This document shows positions 57,568-64,000 of a DNA stretch of 64,000 nucleotides, one piece after another. Origin of the DNA: Sorex araneus (lineage: Eukaryota > Chordata > Mammalia > Eulipotyphla > Soricidae); the NCBI RefSeq assembly GCF_027595985.1, contig NC_073303.1, positions 323,573,679 to 323,637,678 on the forward strand, in the 5' to 3' direction. Position numbers and translations under genes: made by a program. The notes under the pieces were generated by a model. That model made no database searches. It was given only the letters and a program-made list of their open reading frames with translations, and had not been told where the DNA came from. Position 1 is the stretch's first letter, and every line of letters begins with the position of its first letter.

Positions 57568-58217
57568 AGATTCACTGAATGACCAGTCAAGGAAAGAAGA
57601 AAAATCATTAAGAAGCATTAAGGAGAAAAATCAGCATATCTCTAAAAAGGAAAATAGAAGGACACTTAGTAACACTCTGTACAGACCAATTCTGCAAATA
57701 AAAGTACTAACACCAACAATCACAAAACACTACACTTGGAGAATTGAAACCAAGTGTCCCCACTAGTTAATATGTATTTTTTCCATTTCACAGAAAAATC
57801 ATTGAAAAAAGAAAACTCAACTGTCATATATGTCCAAAACCTTTACAGTCAGAGTAACACCAAGAAATCCCCTAGTCTAAAAGGGCCAGAAAGGGGGATG
57901 AGCTCAGGTTTTATACACAGAAAGCCTGGATTCAATTCCCAGCACCACATGGTCCACTGAGCACCTTAGGTAGCAAACACCAAGCACTGATGGGTGTGGC
58001 CCCCAAACAAAGCAATCACTTCATTTCCTTCACAAATGGAAAAGGAAGAAGCTCAATTTGTCTGGTACTCAAAAAATATTCTACAGCCCTTCTCTGGAAC
58101 CACAATTACTATCAGGTAATTCCTACTGAAAGAGTCACTGATTTTATGGGAATTGAGAGACAAGATATCCAAAACTTTCTTATGACTGTAATTATTTTGT
58201 TTGTCTCTTATATGGAC

Positions 58218-58379
58218 TTTGTTTTTTGGGTCTCACTCTGTGCTCAGGGCTTACTCCTGACTCAGTGCTCATGGGTCATTCCTGGCCGGGCTCAGGGAAC
58301 CTTATGAAGTGCAGGAAATTGAACCCAGATCAGCTGCCTGCAAAGCAAACACCTTACCCACTGTAAATCTCTCAGGTCC
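58218..58379 (-). mobile_element. SOR-like SINE, body type A
   Basis: TTTTTTGGGTCTCACTCTGT, GCTCAGGGAACCTTATGAAG, AAATTGAACCCAGATCAGC, CTCTCAGGTCC. Confidence 0.88.
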
Positions 58380-60222
58380 AAAGCAATGAGTGTTTATGAG
58401 ATGATCATTTCATGCCTTATCTTGCTACTATGGATATAAAAATAAAACTTGATGTATTCTCAATAATTGATTAATATTTGCTAGAAGAGAAAATACATAA
58501 GTATCACATAATACTAAGTACTGCTATTACAGATAAGCACAAACTTGAATAATGGCATGTAGACAGCAGTGACAAACTTGTAATAGGAGAACCAAATACT
58601 TCAAGAGTGTTACTTGAACAGGAGCCTTCCTATCAAATAGAAAAAACATTTTGAATAGAAAATGTACAAAGTTTTGCAAAAGTTAAAAGACTTGAAACTT
58701 TTTTAATACAGTCAAAGCTAAAGGTTGAAAAGAAATGAAGAGGCAGACCAGAGATTCACGAACCTATTCGGCCTCTTTCTCCCAGCACTGTTTTGAAGGA
58801 GGGGAATTTACCTTCTTTAAATAAACAGAAAGTGCCCACAAGTGCATAGGAGGCTGCTGCCACTACCCACTCCCTGCATTATTTCAAGGGCCCCGTGAGG
58901 GCAGTTATACTGAAAAGGGTGTCCGATAATGGAGCTGGAATCTTTCAAGTGCATACTAGGAAAACTCTCTCTGATTTCTGGGCCACACCCTTCAGCAGCT
59001 TGTAGCTGGGAATGCTTGCAGGGTTGGGCAGTCACAAGGATCATACCCAGCACAGAGGACAGGGGGCTTGCTTTGCAAGCAGCTGATCCAAGCTCGATTA
59101 CTGCACCCAGTAAGATCCCTGAACAGCACCAGAAATAAATGAGCACAGAGCCAGGAGTAAGCCCTGAGCACCCCTGAATGGGGCTCAAAAGCAACCCCCC
59201 CCCCAAAAAAAAAACAGGCTTCCATATGCATGCTAGCTCCATGAGCTATCCCTCCTACTGTTTTTTTCATTTTGGTTTTGCTTCTAAGATTCTTTAAATA
59301 AGGTAACTACAATACCACATTTGCATTTTTCTAAAATAGGTTAGTTCTAACAGCAGTGTGGAATACAGACTGAAAAGAGAGGGACATCAGAGAAAAGGAG
59401 ACTAATCTGCTGACTAGAAATTACCTATAGTAAAGAAATTATTCCAAGTCCACATCTCTTGCTGAGTAACGTCTAACCAAACATCTATTTATCAACATCT
59501 CAGTAGTGTCCTAGGAGAGCCTGAAAACATCCAACAGTTCATAAGCCTACCACTGTTCCGTACTCCCACGTAAAATGCATTTGGCCCTCACCTAGACATC
59601 CAGAATGCAATGCATTTTAACACCACTGTTCCTTCATTAGCAAAGGCAGAAAATCTGAAAGTCATGCGAAAATCTTCCACTTCTCACTCAGTGGACACAT
59701 CTAACAGACCCGCCAAGTCTTTCCTTTTCACCTTCTCCAACACATTCCCTCTGGCCAGACTGCAGGAACTGTGCGATTTCAATCTCCCTTCTAACCTTAG
59801 TCTGCACTGCTACCAAAAATCACATTTTTAAAAATCACAAATATGGCATCACTCCATTTCCTCTACCTCTAACATTTCCCCTACTTATAATCCCTCAGCA
59901 GGTTCAGGTTTTTTTAATTACAAAAAAAAAAAAAAAACCAAACCTCCTCCTAACTTGATTTACTAAAGCAGCTCCCACTATGACCTCTTTCAGACTGTTA
60001 AATGTTTCATGCTCTCTCCTGCCTGGATGAATGGCCCCTACTATGTTTTCTTCTTCACCTTTTTAACTTCTACTCATTCTTGAAAAATCGTAGTCACTTG
60101 TGAAGGCATTTTCTGACCAAATCAAAGTATCCTGTATCTCTTCACATCTACCTTTCCTTCTTCAAATTATCTGATTAATGTCCATCCATGAAAGTAAAAA
60201 TTGTTTTACTCAAAAGTGAAGT

Positions 60223-60535
60223 GGGGAGCTGGAGCAATAGTACAGCGGGTAGGGCATTTGCCTTGCATGCGGCTGACCCAGGTTCGATTCCCAGCATCCC
60301 ATATAGTCCCCCAAGCACCGCCAGGAATAATTCCTGAGTACAAAGCCAGGAGTAACCCGTGCCGGGTGTGACCCAAAAAGCAAAAAAAAAAAAAAAAAAA
60401 AGTCCCGTGTATAGGGGATAAAGAAATATAGTACAGCGGGTAGGGCTCTTGCCTTGCACATGGGTCAACCACATTCAAACCCCAGCACCCGAGATGGTGT
60501 TACAAGCCCCACCAGGAGTAAGCCTTGAACAGGGA
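60223..60535 (+). mobile_element. Two SOR-like SINEs in tandem
   Basis: First copy 60223-60401 is near consensus (GGAGCTGGAGCAATAGTACA, AGGTTCGATTCCCAGCATCC) with a long A tail. The second (60417-60535) keeps TAGTACAGCGGGTAGGGCTC but has a broken B box (ACATTCAAACCCC) and a short body, so it is older. The first may have inserted just upstream of it. Confidence 0.9.
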
Positions 60536-62505
60536 AGAAAGGATGGGTGACAATACTTTGTTTTCAGCAACAATTCAGACCTTTCAGCATATAAATGAAT
60601 TTAAACATTGATTCAGAGCCAGAAATGCATTAAAGGTAATAGATTCAAGATCTCTAGGATATAGAAATACAGATTTTTATTATTTGACATGCAAAGTATT
60701 TTTGATATGAGTAAGCACAATGCCACTAAATAACCTTAAATGTGGGGCTGGAGAATAATGGAGGGGTTATGAAATGCATTCACCCAGGTTTGATCCTTGG
60801 CACCTCCTGGCCTCAAGAATTGCCAGTGTAATCCCCACATCCTTAGATTCTAGCACTTAATTCTAGTCTGAGCAGGAAATGGAGTGGCCCCTGGGGCAGG
60901 GGGTGAGGTGGGGTCCAAAAAAATCTTTAATACAGAAGAGTAGAACTGGGTAAGGAAAAAAGGTCTGACGTTTATCAAGCGTAATGCTAACAAGGAATAA
61001 TCAAATCCAGACAACCAATGATAATCGTGTATGTTCTGTGACTACATGTGCAGAGTGTCAAAGGACAGAAAGATGACTCAATGGGCAGAGAACATGCTTT
61101 ATATGCAGGAGGCCCAGTATTTGATCCCTGACACCACCAGGTATGACCCCCAAAGCACAAGGTGGGAATAGCACTGCCAGGTACAGCCCAAAACAGGAAG
61201 GAAGGGAGGGAGGACAAGGGAGCACAAGAAAATAAAGGGAGCAAAAAAAGAAAATTCAAACACAAATAAGTTATCAAAAAATTTAAGAATTTTTTAAAAA
61301 GAGGCAAGAAGTCATAATGAGACAAAAACTGGAAATGATCAATGCAACTGAAAATGCAGTAACAAGCCCACAGAGAGCACTAGAGCTGACAAGCGAAGAG
61401 GCTGGTGATGGTTCCATGGCAAAGCACAGGTCTTGCATATATAGGCCCTAAATTCAATCCCTGGCACAAACAAAAACTAAAAGCAAAGGGCTAGAGAGAT
61501 AGATAGTAGGGAGAAAGGGAACACCACCGTACAGAGCTAGCCCTGGTTAGATCCTGGCACAGCACAGGCTCCCTGAGCAAGGCCAGGAGTGCAGTTCAAA
61601 GCACAACCAGGTGTGGTCCAACCCCTTTCCCCCCCCACATACACCCCAAAAGACTGGAAAAACCAGGAACATTTGAAATGAAGTTTTCATTTCCACAAAG
61701 AAAATGACAGGGAGTGAAGAGCCATAAACTTAAAGAAAGAACTTTGGTTACTTGTTTTAGGATGATTTTGTCATATTTATAAGTTAAAAGGGAGAAGTCA
61801 TCGGTGGAAAACCTGAGAGGGAAAATTATCTGATGGGAACTTAGTCTACGAATGACTCATGAGTGATTTCACCTTAACCAGCAAAAGCAGCAGAATAAAC
61901 AAGCCTGGCTACGAGAATGGCTTTTCTTCCTCAGAGAAGCATGGATATGTGAACACGAATGGGTGTTACAAGAGAAATCAGCACATCATGAAAGGGCTTG
62001 TGTATAATATTCAAAGCATAATAATTTTATCCAGTGGGCAACCAAAATCTACTTGAAAGCTTTTAAAAGATGGAATAATAAATGACATCTATGTCCTGGA
62101 GGTACAGGGACGCAATCACTCTAAGAGTTAATTAATGGAGTTACAGTGAAAGGGGTCTAGATCCAAAACACCCAAAATTGAACCAAATAACCCCAAGAGT
62201 AGCAGCAGGAATATTCTACAGCCTCAGTTGGGCTTCTAAGTGACCTATCACAAGTCAGTTGATTCCTCAAAAAGCTTAATTTAATTTACTGTTTATTGTT
62301 ATGAAGCACTTCCGACACAATGGTTTAAGTCTATTTTCCTCTTACTGATTACTGAAAGAATATAACATGCGATTTATTTCAGCAACTTCAAAGCTTTTAT
62401 CTTCAAACTTTCCTCCAAAACAAGTAATCAGTGAAAAGGATTGTAATAAAATGCATAAAATAAAGGGAAAAAATTTTAAGGTCAAAAATGCCTTTCACAT
62501 ACACT

Positions 62506-62742
62506 GTAGCGCTGTCACACTGTCGTCCATCGATTTGCTTGACCAGGCACCAGTAACATCTCCACTGTGAGACTTGCTACTGTTTCTGGCATATTGAACA
62601 TGCCACAGGGAGCTTGCCAGGCTCTGCCGGGCGGGCGAGATACTCTCGGTGGCTTGTCGGACTCTCCAAGAGGGACAGAGTAATCGAACCCGGGTCGGCC
62701 ACGTGCAAGGCAAACCGCCCTACCCGCTGTGCTATCACTCCA
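62506..62742 (-). mobile_element. SOR-like SINE, body type B
   Basis: CATCGATTTGCTTGACCAGG, TTTCTGGCATATTGAACATG, GCGGGCGAGATACTCTCGGT, ATCGAACCCGGGTCGGCC, GCTATCACTCCA. Nearly full length. Confidence 0.95.
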
Positions 62743-64000
62743 ATATTTGGTATTTGGTATATACACTAATGCCAAATCTGAAATTTGATTTATAGATTAA
62801 AATACTATCAGGATTTAAACAACAGAATTTGGAGATACATCTATCTTTTTCTCCACTAGTTCAACAAAAAACTACTTTAGAGTTAAAACTGCTGTTATAA
62901 AATGCTGATAATTCAAGTTGTACTCCAGGGACAGGGCTACACACATGGTACAGGGCAGGAGCACTCTGCACAGAGGAGGTCACCAAGAACTGCAGGAAGC
63001 AATCCCTATGCACCACCAGGCATGGCTGAAAAAAATTACAGGTGCTTCAGGGCAGGGCAAATCAAACCTAATGGATTTTTAGAGAAACAATGTGGAGACT
63101 GCAGAGCTTGCGTTGCTAACAGAAGGCCTTGTTCAATCAAAGCTCCACCTGGTCCCCCCAAAATAAGCAAACAAGCAGGGGACGATTCTAAATGAGTACC
63201 CTAGGTGTAGAACTCTGCATATAAAGATTTCCATCAAACTACCTCTGACTTATCATTCAAGAAGAAAAGATTCACATGAGTGAGGGGGCAGAGCTCAGCA
63301 GGCACGGCGCTGCAGACCTGCGTGAGCCCCGGCAGGAGCCGGTAAAAATTCGAATGACAGCAAATGTTGCCCCCTAACTTACCCTAGTCCTCCCTCCAAT
63401 TCTTCCCGTTACTCATCTTTAAGAATCACACAACAAAACCAGGATATTTAAACATAAATCGTACATTTTCTTGTAACAATGTTTGAGTAAACAAACGATC
63501 CCTTGTCCAACCTCCCCTTCCCCTATAAAAAACAAGCTTCCTCCTAAAAGTTTGGGGGCTGGGAGGATATAAAAGGGGCTTCTTTTATATTTGTTTGCTG
63601 TTCTATGATTTTTCTGTCTCACTCATTAGCCTTGGGGTTCAAGAAAAAAATTAAGACGTAAAACATTTTATTGCTGGTTACCTGATTGCTTTTCCCAAAA
63701 AATATACACTCGATCTTTCTCCACCTTTCTTAGCACTGAATACCCAAATCTAAACTGATTGATACCTGTTGAATGAATCACTCAGCTTTCCTTTAGTGAA
63801 AAAAATGAATGGTATTTTATTTAGTGACTTTGCCAAATTTATGACCCAAGTGAATGTGAGTCCCTATATGCATCTCAAACATTTTTTTCAAAATCAATGT
63901 TTAAAGATGGCATGATATCAAAAAAAATTTTAATGGGAATTTTCACTTTCATTTATAACAAGAATCTTATCTATAGCTCATATCTGTAATTCTTCAATAT

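Larger units (their letters stand above)
21745..64000 (-). other. VAPA: VAPA transcription unit (partial; exon 1 beyond right edge)
   Basis: Six exons on the minus strand match VAMP-associated protein A in order and phase. VAPA is a tail-anchored ER membrane protein that tethers the ER to other organelles by binding FFAT-motif proteins such as ORPs, OSBP and CERT (established knowledge). Visible introns are about 3.3 kb (exon 2-3), 336 bp (3-4), 12.8 kb (4-5, carrying the alternative exon) and 4.7 kb (5-last). Intron 1 exceeds 17 kb and leaves the window. All introns are GT-AG. Counting the usual 26-codon first exon, the protein would be 249 residues, the known short-isoform length. The 3' boundary near 21745 is inferred from a poly(A) signal and could lie further left. 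Confidence 0.95.
46704..64000 (-). other. VAPA: VAPA intron 1 (runs off right edge)
   Basis: At least 17.3 kb. Degenerate SINEs beyond those listed separately: 46984-47103 (-), 48210-48300 (-), 51478-51535 (-), 52020-52140 (+), 52690-52827 (-), 52861-52997 (-), 53050-53193 (-, with a 19-base G run), 54180-54300 (-), 54900-55010 (+), 57890-58005 (+), 59055-59215 (+), 60745-60920 (+), 61060-61200 (+), 61485-61640 (+), 63265-63345 (+). No second gene or additional exon is supported. 58400-59050, 59220-60180 and 63350-64000 hold nothing I recognise. Confidence 0.85.

Noticed and set aside
62902..63195. 97-codon frame with a CGDCRACVANRRPC stretch that looked like a zinc motif
   Set aside because: Falls in SINE-like degenerate DNA (CACCTGGTCCCCCCAAAATA); cysteine spacing fits no family I know and there is no exon context.

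Overview
The window is mammalian nuclear DNA. The best guess for the organism is a shrew (Soricidae, Sorex-like). The basis is dozens of copies of a tRNA-headed SINE with perfect pol III A-box (TAGCACAGCGGG) and B-box (GGTTCGATTCC) matches, which I take to be the shrew SOR family. There is also a LINE-1 with its own 5' and 3' ends. The species call is an inference from repeat content and was not checked against a database.

The only host gene I can support is VAPA (VAMP-associated protein A) on the minus strand. Its exons run right to left: exon 2 (46551-46703), exon 3 (43118-43221), exon 4 (42702-42782), an alternative exon (33048-33179), exon 5 (29732-29905) and the last coding exon (24877-25035). 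A long 3' UTR continues to at least about 21745. Phases join perfectly at every junction. The constitutive exons plus the missing first exon would give a 249-residue protein; including the alternative exon adds 44 residues. Exon 1 and the promoter lie beyond position 64000, so 46704-64000 is intron 1 sequence. VAPA is a tail-anchored ER protein: exons 2-4 encode the MSP domain that binds FFAT motifs, exon 5 the linker and coiled coil, and the last exon the transmembrane anchor.

Positions 1-21.7 kb are intergenic, downstream of VAPA, and packed with mobile DNA. They hold a degraded L1 ORF1 (44-592), a SINE whose tail has grown into a roughly 300 bp GAAA tract (5400-5863), and a near full-length L1 (about 8780-13543). 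That L1 has an intact 333-residue ORF1 and an ORF2 broken by one stop codon and four frameshifts, with its 3' third missing. Several unusual composite elements join L1-like 5' sequence directly to L1-like 3' UTR (15738-16211, about 20370-20960, 27805-29070).

The introns are dense with SINEs of two body types that share one tRNA head. The 3' UTR and the surroundings of exons 2-4 are nearly SINE-free. I see no rRNA, CRISPR, bacterial or viral genes. The most interesting signals are the ORF-less L1 composites, the two-body SINE system, the fast-diverging VAPA alternative exon with a weak donor, and direct repeats flanking VAPA exon 2.
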